A DNA stretch of 64,000 nucleotides, taken from NCBI GenBank assembly GCA_002633005.1, contig NMRA01000040.1, positions 577,362 to 641,361 of the forward strand, read 5' to 3'. Shown here piece by piece: positions 35,501 through 48,300 of this stretch (within the stretch, counting starts at the first letter, position 1; every line of letters starts with the position of its first letter). Both the position numbers and the translations under genes were made by a program. The notes beneath the pieces are model-generated. The model was not told the DNA's origin. It saw nothing but the letters and a program-made list of their open reading frames with translations, and searched no databases. This DNA comes from Phoronis australis. Lineage: Eukaryota > Phoronida > Phoronidae.

Positions 35501-38500
35501 AAACTTGGATCATAAAATATTGAATCAAAATTTGAAAGTAACATTTTAGTTCAGCAGTTAAGAGCTCTGGACTACCATTTCGGCAACCCAGATTCAAATG
35601 TTGGCTCCACAGGTAAACCACTAAGCAGTCCTTTGCAAATGCAAGTTTAAACATACCAGTGGATGGATGCAAGGGTGTGAAGATGAAAATAATATAATTA
35701 TCGGCATCAAAACTTTTACACTACATGTTCAGGTCTGTGAGCTCCTAGCTCCTTCTACTGGGTAATGGTGACACAGGGCACTCAATTGAGACTGCGGACG
35801 TGAGTGCTCAGCACCGTCCGAAGTTAGGGAACTCAGGGTCCACGGTATTGGAGTTGTTGTCCAGGAACACTGGCAGAGGGCGACACAATTTTTACCAGAA
35901 TCAGTCAGACATCGTTTCCCAGTAAAATGCGTCAGGTAGCTCCAAAACATCACTTAAATAAGCTTCGATGAGTTTTGATTAACAATTTGTTCATCAACGG
36001 CAAGCTGTAATTTCCGCAACAATTTCAATATCCTTCAAAATGCAAAAAAGATAAATATTTTTTAGGAGTCAAATTTTTCAAAATGCTTGATAGGTATATT
36101 TTCCAGAAGAGTTACAATATCTCTAAAAATGTATGGACATCTCAAGCATTGCCTACCGAGTACCGAGTACAAACTGAAAGAGGCAAGCAACAGAACATAC
36201 CTCCTGTGTAGCACTATGTCCAAACGAAGACTCGGCAAAGTCAGAGAAGTCAAATCCGCCAAAGGGAGAGCTGAACCCTCGGAAGGCACCGCCACCACCC
36301 CCCTCTCTGAAGATACGACGGAACAACTCCTCTGGGTCTATGCTGCCACTGTAATCCTGGAAACCTACAAGAGAAAATGAAAAAGGTAAAATTGGGAATT
36401 CAACTCGGGTTTGGTACCGCCAGTACCAAATTATCTATGACTGTTGTGACACTTAAAAGTCTTGAAAGTGTGTAAGGTCACAGCCAATATAGTAATCTAG
36501 ATTTGATTAAACCATTTTACCAACAACTACAGAAGGTTCAAGTCCATGAATATGTATGAGTCCGTGTTTCAAAGAAGCCTTTATCATGTGGCGCCACCTC
36601 AAACCTTTGATCAAGTGCTCGATCAAAAAAACTAAGTTGGCGTGAATTTCTGTAGCATACATTTTCCCCCCGAAAGGACCACAGAGTGTCCGTTCAGGTC
36701 TACAATTATGCATGACTTGCAACAATAGTAGTCTACCAAAAGGCCTGGACAGCAACCCAACCGGGTAGGTGAGAAACAGCAACGCTCGACTCAACATACC
36801 AAATCCACCAGCCCCTGTGCCACTGGTCCTGCCTCCGGCCCCGCCCGCACCTCCACTCATGCCAAATGTGTCGTATTGTTGTTTCTTGACATCGTCACTC
36901 AGCACCTACAAGCAAATCACAGTTCAGACACGAGGTCAGATGCAGGTCAAACGTTAGTCAGACACAGGGTCATACGTCAACCAACTCAGCATTCCATCAC
37001 ACCTCTGTGTTGTGACAAGACATTCTCAAAATGGGGCTCAGAGTTTTGACTGCTACCACATTCCCACATAGTGACGAAATAAATTCAATGGCTGAAAATG
37101 TTCAAGTGCACAAAGGGTCTTTTTTCAAATTAAGGGAACGGTGCCTGTGCTTTAATAACAAGAATTTTTCTCCTGTGAGGAGAAAATTCCTCCCCGATTC
37201 GCCACCTTGCAGACTTTTTCTTTCGCACTATTAAGAGCAGCTGGTTAAAATTTTCTGAGTTTACATGATTAAAGCTTCTTCAAAACAGAAATGAGGCTAT
37301 TACAATGCCCTGAAATTCCACAGTATTTGCTTTAAGCCAAATGAGGATGGTCAGCTTAAAAACAATTTCCATCATAGAAAACTGTAAGTATTATACCCAG
37401 TATAGTACAGGGCTTGGAATGACCAATGACGAAAAACGCGGAAATTTTTACGGCCGAAAACATGCGTGCTTCCCAGCTTTGAATCTGAAATACCGTATTC
37501 GCCGTAATAACCGCCCAGGGTTCAGGGGGGCGCTTATTATAATCCAAGGCGGTTAAAACCCGGTCTCCGAAACGGGTGAAATAGGAAGCTAAGATTCATC
37601 AAATTTACGCTCTGTGACGTATCTGTAATCTATGAAAGACTTTCAACAAAACTGTGGTGCATTGCTATCAAACTTTGCTAATTAATTACGATCATTTTAT
37701 GGAAAATTGTGCTGAAATCCCAGGGCGAAAACTCGCCGACTTACTGCCTCGAAATCGCCGTCTTCGATATGGCGACTTCAATGCTTGAATAAAAATAGTT
37801 TCGACTCAAGCAAATTACCTGAAATCTTCATTAGTTTTCTAACGTCTCTAAGATTTTTTAAAAGTTTTTGTGGAGTCTGGATTAATGGCAGGTTTAAGTA
37901 CAAATCTGTGCAACATCGTGACATCTACATGTATGATCGGCAACACGGCGAGAAAAGTGTCTGGACGAACACACATGTTGTTGTCACGTGACGTTTGTTT
38001 TGAAGTTCGTCTGCATTTATGAGTAAGCGAGCACGTGCGTGTCACCAGAGTTCATTTGCCAAAGCAGAGACCGTCTTTTGGCCAGAGCCACGTAATCTAA
38101 TGAGCTAGATGTGCATTGGTTGTGTCTAAAGAAATTTGCACAAACAGTAGACCTAAACCAGAGCGTGTTTCATTCAGCACTTGCCGGTCTCATGTGCTAA
38201 AAACGTTCGACATTTGTCTCGGTAAGGCCCATGTTAGTCGCCATGTAGCTGGATGCGTACGTACATTAACTATCTGACAGTTACTTTTTCGGTGTAAGGG
38301 TGTGTAAGCATTCACTGTCAGTTGTCATTTTATTGGATATTCGGCTTAAAAACACCAATTATGGTTAATCAAACAATCTATCTCAAAAATAACGCAAACA
38401 TGTTTTACAGTATTAGAATTGTAGGAAATTAGTGCCAATATTCATTTCTTACCGATGCTATGCTACCCGTTTCATGAATGGATAGTTCCCAAGTAATGCC

Positions 38501-41500
38501 TTTGATGACCGGTTCATATATGTAGCGCGCTTCCCGGCCACGTGCGTTTAACACAGAGTTATTTTTATTCGTGAGACAGTCGATGTGTCTGTACTGAAAG
38601 GTCAGACCATAGTAGGACACGGACATCGTGAGAGTAGCAACGCTGTTGCGTTCTTTTTGAAGCGCTGCGTTACTTTGAAGTGTATAGTCACGGCTAAATA
38701 CAAACGTAGCAGTGCCGCTGGTGGTCTAGAAGACCCGTGCAAAAACTTTTTGATAAATTGAAGACGTTACTGTAGCCGAGTTTTAGGACTGTAGGTACGT
38801 CATTGTTCGCACGTACACGTTCATGGACTGGGCGCTTATTTCAGCAAAGTCTGAAAACGCGTGGGGGGGCGCTTATAGGGGCATGGGCGGTTATTACGGC
38901 GAATACGGTAGTCCATGTGGAATGTGGACCTTTTGCTGACAAAAATGGGACTAAAAAAAAGGTACCGCCTCCAGAACCGTGCGTCTGCGTCTTTTTAGCT
39001 CACCTGTCCACTCCACCTCCACACAATTTTGGCTGCAGAGTCGCAGCATTTGTCACCGCGGTTTACAATCACACGAGTCGCCATTGAAAAATCCACCACG
39101 CCATCCCAGATGCCCCGGCAATGTTGACAATTTACGTTACTCCGAAACATAAAGAGCAATTTCCACTTTTCAAGGTGAACGTCGTCGGCAACGCCACGGT
39201 AAGAAAGGAATTTGCCGCGGAAATTTTATATCAAATCCGATTTTTTTTTACGCAGAAATATAATAAAATACGCGGACAGAACATTTGAAAAAAGCGGAAA
39301 TCCGCGTTTCCGCTGAAAATTCCAAGCCTTGACAGTACATATCTAAAATTAGAGAAGGAAATGTTCAATGAATAATCCAAAAACAGACGATATAATATGC
39401 ACAAGTTCACTCAAACACTGACCTCGTAGGCTTCAGACACTTCTTGGAACTTTTTCTGAGCGTCGGCAGCTTTGTTCGTATCAGGGTGGAACTTTTTGGC
39501 CATCTGCAGCAAACACAAAAGACAGTAGAAAATGACTGGCAGAAGAAATTTACAGAACAGAAAAAACTGAATATAGTAATTCTTCACTTATTTAGCACAC
39601 AATAAGACCGACGAGTGAAATTCTATTTTGTTAACTTTGTCCACTTTGTCGATGTCATAAACCATCAGGGGTGAGTTGCATAGTTTGATTGTTGCATGAC
39701 GTCAGCTGCATTGTGCAACAATAACAACGTGACACGTGATAATGCGACGTCATTGTTGCTATACGGTGTATAACTTTTATGCAACTGGTCCCAGGTTCTG
39801 AAACTCCCATTGATGTGCAAAAAGTTGATCAGCCTATTAAAAATGGAAAAATGACAACTTTGGCAATTCTTTTTATGCGAAGTGGAGAATTACCGTCTAC
39901 TAATTGCATTTTCAATGAAAATTGCTTGAATTGTAGTGCGAATTTCAATTGGAATTCGGATTTCTTATCATTAGTGTTTATACCACGCTAAACGATTCAC
40001 ACAATTATGCATATAGTGATCAAATGGTTGGTTGTTACATGTTTTTCGCGACCTAAAACTCTACAGCCACGAATCCTACTACTACATTCAAATGGTAGAT
40101 CTAAATTCCTGACACGTACAAATTAAAGTTAAAAGAATTTTTTGCTATTACTCATGACCTAAAGCGAAAAATATAAACCAAGGTCTCAACCATACAAATA
40201 AGACACAAATTTTTTAAAAATTTTGACCTCGAAACAAACAGCGCAATGCGACCTCAGATTGTGTCTGGCGACATAAGAAAAATTTCACACACAAAGTCAC
40301 CACTACGAGTAACAAGGTCAGGCAATAAAACCCTCTAAATTCATTTCAAAGTTCCCGTTGACTTCCAAACTTTAAACTACTAAAAGTTTTCCGAGATTTA
40401 TTACCTTTGATACACAATTGTTCTGCTTATTTTGTGAAATCGGCGCACTTACCACCACATTTAAATTACAAGAGGAAGTAAAAGGACAGAAGTCTGAATT
40501 CTTCGGAAAAAATTGGACAAGATCGTTGAAATTCACACCACCAGTCCATGCAGTCGTCTGCGTTCTATGTTTGTTCGCCAGCGGGAGGAATAGAGTTAGA
40601 GAATGAATGGTGGCCTTAAGGCCGTCCAACCATTTTTTGGTTGACGAACTTTTACGAATTGATTTAGCCGCCTGTCCGAGATTTTCAGTTTTGACAACCT
40701 CAGATTTTGGTTGGCAACCTGGGATTTTTACCAGGTTGGCTTAAAGTTCCAAAATTGGGCCACACCATGTCGATAACAGGCGACCTCTCAACAACAAAAC
40801 AAAGCAAGTGCTATCAAAGTAAGGAAAAATTTGAGGCCATATTGATGCCATAAATACTCAGAAATGCCCTTTGAAAGTTGTGCAAATTGCCAAATCAAAA
40901 TCTTTACTGTAACATGAAGACAAACCCTGTGCAGACTGAATTAATTTTGTGGTATCTAGCTCTACACTCCGACTAGACTTCCTCGCACAAACAGGGAGTG
41001 AACCAGTAACCCACTGATAAAAATTCAAGAAAATCCTCGCCTAAAAGCACATTCATTGTTGCTTAAACATCCATACAGCTTCTACTGCGATATGGTCAGT
41101 AAAACCTTAGAAAATTCAATGAAAAGATCAGGCATATCACTCCAATACATTACGCTCACGTGATCGTCGTGGGTGCAAGCAAATGCCTTCACACTTGGCA
41201 GTACGACGACTCTTATCTATCCCTGGGAAATTTTTATACGTACCTCGGCACACCCCACGTTCATGACCGAGCAGCTGAACAGAGTTAAACAACATCCACA
41301 GCCCTAATTAGGCCAAGCCGAAATCAAATGCTAAATTGCCATATCAAAAAAACAAGAACATCGCAAAACATGAACCATAACAATGCATTTCAGAGACAGC
41401 GCTGCACGGGGGTTCAAAATGTCTATGATGCTATGTACCTGGTAATAAGCCTTCTTGATCTCTTTCTGTGATGCATTCTTGGGTACTCCTAATACTTCGT

Positions 41501-44500
41501 AATAGTCTCGTTTAGAAGGGTACAAACAGGGTGCTGTCATGTGAATACACCTGGTGATGGTGAACTGAGTTGAGCTTTTGATAACACCTAACAGCAATAA
41601 AAAAACAAGAGATTATGACAAAACCTCATTTACTTAGGACACAATACAGAAGACAAGAGAGATTTCCTGTCATTTCTTTCACAAATGGGAGACGGGTCAC
41701 CAAATTTATGCTGTATCATTGTTAAATTAATGTCATGTAATGTACCTATCTTCACACCTTATTTCCATAAGCTGCAAGCATTTGAAAACAGAAACTTTTG
41801 AAAACACATGATCTTTGACAATTACATTAATTCAAAATTGATGAGATTATCCATAAACACAAGACAAGTAGGTTCCGAGCTGTTGTAGCTATAAAGAATA
41901 CGGTCATTTCTCTAACACGCTTACAAGTCAATGAGATGGCTGTTCTCTGTAAAGTGTTCCTTTGAACTTGATTTGGCAACAACCAAATAACAGCTGTATT
42001 CACACCAGATGCTTTGTTTTCCAGGTATCTGTCCACAGTAAAAACTTAGCTCTCATGCTTTGGAATTTCCAGATAGCATGTTGCTACTCCATACGAGCTG
42101 GCCGAAGTCTTGGCTCGCATTTCCAACTTTCAGGTTACAAATGTGACTTGCAGCACATTATATCAAGCACAAACCACCTGCAGCGCATTATGTCAAGCAC
42201 CAACCCGGCTGATTACAGCCCAGAAGCATGTTACATACATCTTATAATTCTGTGTGCCATTCAGACTTTTCTAAGGTCCTGTATAATCTTAATAAAAAGG
42301 AAATCCCAAATGAAGCTCTAAACACAACACCATTTCCAAAATAAACAAAATTTTATCATGTTTTTAACGTATTTTTGTATTTCTTGTTAGCAAGCAGCAG
42401 CGAAATTTTACTGATTCGGAAACTAAGTAATGCCAAAACCTACATCTTAAAAATTTAACACAAGATTAATTGCAAAACCAATAACACACACAGAGCACTA
42501 ATTTCCAGAATATTCCAATTTTTAATGATTTTTGTCCAATCAATTCACTGTGTTCCAAACAGGTGAAAACCAACGGAAGTGCCCCTTTAATCCTAAATTA
42601 TTTACAGCAGACACTTTTAGTACTGATGGAGCATCATCGACTCATAATATAAACAGTTGCCAATCTTCTGCAGGCATGCACATATAATGGAAAATGGTCA
42701 CGGATGCTCTGATTAAGAGTTTGCTTGAAAATGGCATGTTGGTAGTTTGCCATCATGTGGGTGACTTCAAGCAGTCGTGATTTCCAACATGTGTTGTGCA
42801 GTACAAAGAATTGTATTTTGTTTCACTGACATAAATGGAGTACTTTATCTGTACAAGTGTATACAATACCCAGAAAGTTCCACCTCACTGACTAAACCCT
42901 CAGCAATTTGAAAAAATCCCAGACCCCTCCTAGAAACACCCAGAAAAAAAGTACTTAATACACATTGTTTTCCATGGAGAAACGTATTTGTCCGTCTTTT
43001 CATGATCAGATTCAAGATGCGCATCTTTTGTACTTATATTCCGGGGGAATATATTTCTATTGTTTCACAAATATTTTTAAGTCTGGTCTGCACGCCACCT
43101 ATTGGCCACATCACGTGACCTAATGAACATCAGTCTGAAAAGATTTCCGCCCCATACTGGGATTTGAACCCAGGGGGCAGAAATCGATGTTCGGTAAAAA
43201 TCAAGTGCACGGGTCCATCTTCAAAACGGCTGCTGGGAACCAGTCTCACTGAAGGACGGTAATGGCTGTTATTCCGTGAAAAGTGGTTTCCGGCAGCCAT
43301 TTGGAAGAGGGACCCTTCACCCATCTATTTGACTTGACCGTCATGTTCAATGCCCTTGTCTTTCTTGAATGACCCCTATTTGAAAAGCAGATGAGTTGCC
43401 TATACTGATCTCTGCCAGGATCAGATAGTCTCTAATTCGCAAAAGTGGAAACAGACAACAGCTAAAAATACACCTCAAAGCGGTTATTGTGAGTATTGAT
43501 GCTCAATTTAATGTTTGTTTACTGAAGGCACAACCATTAAAAACAACGACGGGTCCTACAGATTCCGCTTCCAATGCATGCTCAATGTCAAATCAAAATA
43601 ACAACATAAGTGACAACACATCCTGATGAGGGTCATGAAATTAAATATTAGAACATGTATTCTTGGAAAAGTGAGCATCACAACATGAACCTGTTCAACC
43701 ATTTTCTGTGTTTTCATTCGACTCCAACGAATGTGCTCTTTATTTAAAAAGTATAAGTCCGTTTCCTTCCACAGTGTTTTAAACACAGCATGGCAAACCA
43801 ACTGCAATAAAACACTGAGTTATATTATGACCCCTCTCAGACTCGTGCCTCTGCCAAATGAACGGCACAAAACTTTTAACCAATCAGCAACTGTGTCATG
43901 CATGCTGTTGTTTTCACTTGGTGCGAGGCTATTTTGAACAAGCGCATTAAAACATAATCTTGCAGTACCCAACCCATCGTTAATCAGTGAGTGAATTGTG
44001 GAATTTGAGGCATACTGCTTACATATTAGATGGTTCCATTTATCTTAAATGGCTGTGTCTTCACTACTAAACGAACATTACATTTTAAAAGCGGTGAAAT
44101 CTGTAATAACCGATTTGCAGTAAATTTAACTGTTCCGCTAATTTTAATCAGCAACAACCCACCTGCTCGACAGCTATATTAAATCGCTCTTGTACACCTT
44201 CTGTTTATTACAGTGTCATATGAGCGGCTGATTAAAGGTGCCTGTGCTTAACACATGAGTTCTGACTTATGACCAGCCGACTACTGTGAAGTGTGAACAG
44301 ACAAGTTCAAATAACACTCACTCAGCCTCAGTCAGGCTCAGGCTAATTCAGATCAATCATCGAATCATTGCCAACTCAGCGAGCTGAGACACAAAAATTC
44401 TTCAAAAGATGATACCACATGTCGGTAATCTCTGGCAAATTAATAGAATGGTTGTAGAAAATTATTGCAACGACGTTTTTCTGACTTGTAAATGCAAATT

Positions 44501-44712
44501 GCGTCAGGTCGTGCTCAGCCGCGACGCAAGATTTCGCACTTACGATTTGTTTGACTGTTTCCTATATGCCTACTTAATGTTGATAGATAGCGAGCAAAAC
44601 GTTCAAAAGTCCTTGAACATGAGGGGTTTGCTCCAATAACATCTGGAACACACTGTCCTGATGGAAAAAGCTTCGGCTGTAGAAGACTTCTTGCACACCG
44701 CATGGCAGCCAT
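29562..44712 (-). CDS. DNAJA3: DNAJA3 / Tid1, mitochondrial Hsp40 co-chaperone (complete, 12 coding exons)
   Basis: Exons (minus strand): 44712-44544, 41587-41439, 39503-39423, 36905-36800, 36364-36201, 35092-34940, 33924-33777, 32841-32777, 31973-31845, 30836-30721, 30131-30034, 29665-29562. All junctions are GT-AG and in phase, giving 493 residues (human 480). Residues 1 to about 80 form a basic, Arg/Ser-rich mitochondrial presequence ([16 protein letters not shown]). The J domain follows (about 83-150) with RDYYEVLGV and the HPD triad at 112-114. A Gly/Phe-rich linker spans about 150-215. The zinc-finger domain has four CxxC pairs (249/252, 266/269, 288/291, 302/305). The C-terminal substrate-binding domain includes [11 protein letters not shown] and ends in [15 protein letters not shown]. 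It delivers clients to mitochondrial Hsp70 and stimulates its ATPase. The first and third zinc repeats lack the final Gly. Exon 12b at 28530-28316 is an alternative end. Confidence 0.95.
31284..31343. repeat. Small hairpin repeat (foldback family copy 2)
   Basis: ATTTTGTGAACC (about 31285-31296) pairs with GGTCCACAAAAT (31329-31340), and the loop contains TTCAGTGGAGAA as in copy 1 (TTCAATGGAGAA). It lies in DNAJA3 intron 9. Confidence 0.6.
35289..35440 (+). repeat. Interspersed repeat shared with 36590-36740
   Basis: TAGCATACATTTTCCCCCCG followed by AAAGGACCACARAGTGTCCG and TTCAGGTCTACAATTATGCA is nearly identical in the two copies, with a weaker third copy at about 33270-33340. All lie in DNAJA3 introns. 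The function is unknown. Confidence 0.8.
35546..35620 (+). repeat. tRNA-derived SINE head (candidate)
   Basis: TAGTTCAGCAGTTAAGAGC fits an A box and CCCAGATTCAAATG a B box, at about tRNA spacing (35547 and 35588). There is no clear cloverleaf. Confidence 0.4.
36590..36740 (+). repeat. Second copy of the 35289-35440 repeat
   Basis: Same orientation as the other copy, and lies in DNAJA3 intron 4. Confidence 0.8.
37407..39336. mobile_element. Outer inverted-repeat element around a nested transposon
   Basis: AGTACAGGGCTTGGAAT at about 37404-37420 and, inverted, CAAGGCTTGGAATTTTC ending near 39334 form imperfect terminal repeats that continue inward to shared CGCGGA blocks. AGTAC flanks both sides and could be a target duplication. 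The perfect-repeat element at 37491-38910 lies inside. The insertion occupies DNAJA3 intron 3. Confidence 0.5.
37491..38910. mobile_element. DNA transposon with perfect 26-bp terminal inverted repeats
   Basis: The left end 37491-37516 starts TACCGTATTCGCCGTAATAA, and the right end 38885-38910 is its exact reverse complement. The outermost TA pairs could be a TA target duplication. The next inner blocks on both sides contain GGGGGGCGCTTAT. No intact transposase is seen in 1.4 kb, so it is non-autonomous or decayed. Confidence 0.85.
39576..39896. mobile_element. MITE of the TTACGGTAATTC family (copy 2)
   Basis: The left end is GTAATTCTTCACTTATTTAGCA and the right end is the inverted AAGTGGAGAATTAC. 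The internal text matches 16484-16721 and other family members. It lies in DNAJA3 intron 2. Confidence 0.7.
39897..41438 (-). other. Remainder of DNAJA3 intron 2
   Basis: No gene or RNA feature recognised. A short GGCCTTAAGGCC palindrome (40611-40622) is the only compact structure I note. Confidence 0.5.
41588..44543 (-). other. DNAJA3 intron 1
   Basis: AT-rich, and contains the SINE at about 43090-43215. A polypyrimidine-containing acceptor at 41588-41589 and a consensus GTAAGT donor at 44543-44538 bound it. Nothing else recognised. Confidence 0.6.
43086..43215 (-). repeat. tRNA-derived SINE, tail shared with 54262-54410
   Basis: The minus-strand B box TGGGTTCAAATCCCAG (about 43174-43159) is followed by a tail GGAAATCTTTTCAGAC, then TTCATTAGGTCACGTGATG (43148-43090). 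The same tail follows a tRNA-like head at 54262-54410, so both belong to one SINE family. The cloverleaf is not intact. Confidence 0.65.
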
Positions 44713-45311
44713 GTCTGACGAATATTCGTGAGACTCGAAAGGTCATAGATCATGGATTTGGGGAAAACTATCAATAATATTGTTAAAGAAAGTAAAAAAG
44801 TTCATGAAAACACAAACTACAAATATTAGAAACGTTCTTATATTTACTTTTGTCCAAATGATTTTACATTATTTACTTTAGTATGTTATACAAACTCCTA
44901 ATCCTTTAGATTTTTCATCTCGTTTCTTCACTCGAGATTGACCTATTTAACTGACATAGTTTCCGGACAGGAGTGGACTTCATGAAGTTAGATTAGAAGG
45001 GGCATCTTCTCAGGTTGGTCAGCTGTGAGAATCTGTGCATGCATTTTTAAGCTAAAATGTTTGCGTACTTTGTTCTGTCATAATCAACGACTTTATATAT
45101 CCTTAGTTTTGGTTCGACAATGGTAGTTTTAACTTAGGAAGTTGGTCTGGGAGTTTCAGTTTGTAGTTCTCTTGATCCCGCCCCCGTGTGTTTCGAGCCT
45201 TAACTGCGGCAGGATGCCTGTTCCGTGTTCTGCCTATGAATCACCGTTTAAGTTCGTTAGATATATTAAGCCACCCAATTGCTTTGTTTTAGCTCTGGTA
45301 CTCTTGTCATT
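44713..45311. promoter_or_regulatory. Bidirectional promoter region of DNAJA3 and CORO7
   Basis: 599 bp separate the two divergent start codons. A TATA-like TTTATATAT lies at 45092-45100 on the plus strand, followed by a five-codon upstream ORF (ATGGTAGTTTTAACTTAG at 45119). On the minus side no TATA box stands out. Shared regulation is inference from the spacing. Confidence 0.6.
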
Positions 45312-48300
45312 ATGTGGAAGTTCAAGACGACCAAGTACAAGAATTCTGCTCCAAAAATTCCCAAGAAAGAGGTTTGTAGTTTTGCATTGACTGGCCTTTT
45401 TGCTTTTCACTTCCCATTTGTTTTTTTTTGCTTTCTCAGCAACTCATTCAGTAACTAATGTAACCTAAGGAATTTCGGTTATTGTTTACAATCCGACTCT
45501 ATTAACATACATACTTGATACTACTAATTGGTACGAGTAATGCATTTTTGGAATCACCATGATCACCATGGCAAGAGGATTCAGAAAATATTAAAATCGA
45601 GTATGTACGTCAATGGAGTCAGATTGTAAACAATAACTGTAAAAATTTCTCTTGTTGACTTAATCGTGGTGGTTTGATCTGTTATCGAGGTCTAAATAAG
45701 TGGATTAATACCGCTGTCAATCTAGTGTGACCAAGTATTTTCCATTTCCCTTGCAGTTGTTTCTCACTGGAGAATCTTTCATGCAGTTATAATAGTCTAA
45801 TTCTCTAATCTTTGCCACTTATGTTATCCGAAAATAAATAAGTGCACTGATACATTAGACCGTGTGCCTGTATTACTAACGAATTTCTGCTTATTTTTGG
45901 GCGTAAGTCATGTTTGGACGTGTGAGAACTTATTTTAAGCTGTGACTTTATGAAAAAATTGGAAGAGGTTTTAAGAAATCACTAATGTTAAAATTTGAAT
46001 ATTTTTGAAACATGTTTTACTGAATTACAGCCCAGGTGCACTATTTAACTGGTGTCGCATTTGCCCAATAATCAATCAAATCAATTATATTTGTTTTTTG
46101 TGTGCTCTGATCATCATTGGAGACGAGTTCATATTTTCTATCACTAAATCTTCTTACCCGTCAACAGGACAGTCCCGAATTACACAATGACTATTGAATC
46201 TTGCTGTATTGACTCACTATGTTGAGCATTTCTCTGCGCCATTGCAGTTTCTTGCATTATTTGTCGATGCGTTGCTTCTTAATTTTTTTCTCGACTATTA
46301 GCTGTATATGGCCATCCAATACCAGTGAAGTTTAACTGCTGTGTTGTGGGCTGTAACTGTGATGGTAGAAAGTTGGATAAACTTGAGAAGTATCCATGAA
46401 TGCGATACTAGTATTTTCCAAGAGGATTCCAAGAATCAGTCCGACACTTCTAAAACAAATGCAATGTAACAATACGTTTTCATACCTCCAGGACAAAGGA
46501 GATTTCTATCCGAGACTGTCCTAATGACCTAAATTGGAAAATGATAGAATATAATAAAGCAGTTTCTTCCATTGATTGCCTGTTTTAAGATGTTGCTGGG
46601 ATATGTTTGCTGGCACTTGCGATGAATTTGAATGACCTGTTCGGAAAATAGCGACCAGTTTGGAAAAAGGCATCGCCATTGCGACTGCTTTAAATTTTTA
46701 CTGCTTTCAATCAGGCTGTACAGCAGATAACATGGGAGATAAATACACGCTTAAGATAGTGCAACTGAAAAGACATTTGCACACAAAAAAACGTCGGATG
46801 CTCTGTCCTTCCAGCATATTTGTTGGCATTTGCACATTTGGGTTTTGAGTTATGGAAAACATTCTGTTTTTTTGTCATTGTACTAATTTTATATCAGTCT
46901 TTCATTTGAATTTATATGTATGCCACTGTGAACATTTGTCTTGTCTGACATCTTCTATTGGCAGATATCTTTGAGTGTAACACGGTTCTATTGAAAGTAT
47001 TCTCTTCTGAGTTATATTTCATTTGGTAAATTACCCTTTATTGCTCGCTTGTTAAGGACACAAATGATTGGCAATTGAAATTCTGTTTTGTCTAAATTCT
47101 CAACAAAAACAGAGGTTTAGAAAATTTTAGTCTATTAAGTCAGATGGTTTGTAGATGTCGTTTTATAGCAAAAAATTCAACGAAAGTTTCTATTATTTGT
47201 AGCAAGTTAATCAGCCTTAAAAATGACAATTTTTGCAGCTATTTTTGTGAAATAAGAGTAAGTAAGATCACACAGTGAATATTATTTAAGTAACAGGAAA
47301 ATTGAAAAACTAAACTTGGCAAATGATAACATGTTTCATGACAGGGTAGTTAGTTTCTGCCTGTGGTTTAGCCTTATAGAGTCAAACATTTCATCAAATG
47401 TAAGTTGATCTTTGTTATTCCGTTTAGACTAAATGTTGAACCTTACCTGTTTTGTATGTGAAGTCTAGCAGTCGGGTTTTGCGTTTCATTAACTTAAACA
47501 AAAAATGCAGTTGGACATGATCATCTGCTTTTTATGTTATGGTAAGCGCTCTTCAGTGTAGCGCACAGCATGGCAGACAATATGGAATTTATTTTGCCAA
47601 ATTTCTTTGTAAAAATAAATGTTCATGCTATCCTAGGCATGATTCCTACTGAGATGTAGTATTTTAATTCACTTTTTTATTTTAATTTTATAGGCTTATT
47701 TTTCAATTTTATCAGTTTCAAGTTGCTGTTTTTAATTTTTCCAAATGCCTTACAACAGGCCATAACAGAGCTCACTAACTCTCTATGTGGTTAAAAGTTG
47801 GTTGTCCTTGCCTGTTGCCCTGTTGCTCTGTTATCTGGTGTTATTATGGCCTTTCTTTTGAAAAAGGCCTAAGTTTTTAGTTATCATCTTTCATATTCGT
47901 TTTGCTTATTGACATAGCATTATATCCAGTCTTGCCTATCCTACAGTGGTGATGTTGTTCACAGATACAAAAGGGTTTGTGAAATTATGCCGCATTAAGT
48001 TAACAATAGTAAGTAAGGTATTCATGTACCAGTAATTCCTTTTTTTGACATGATTGGAATTATCGGTCAGCTACCTGCATTGGCTTAAATTCTTTAGTGT
48101 TTTGAAGCATTTGCAGGGTGTTCCATCAAAAGTTTCTGGTTCTTGACATGTAGATTTGTTAAAAATGATGTGCGAGAAGTCTTTTTTGCTTTGTGTTTAA
48201 AATCGCATTCTGTTCAAAAATCAACGCTTAGCTAAATGCCAACCAAATGCGACCTGGCATAATTCCCAAATGATCAAATATTGGTGATGGATTCATCAAA

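Noticed and set aside
40372-40629. 85-codon minus-strand ORF in DNAJA3 intron 2
   Set aside because: No motif recognised and it does not fit DNAJA3 exon phase or known sequence.
43159-43215. tRNA gene on the minus strand
   Set aside because: The B box and its pairing look good, but there is no acceptor stem or anticodon arm, and the tail is shared with another SINE copy.
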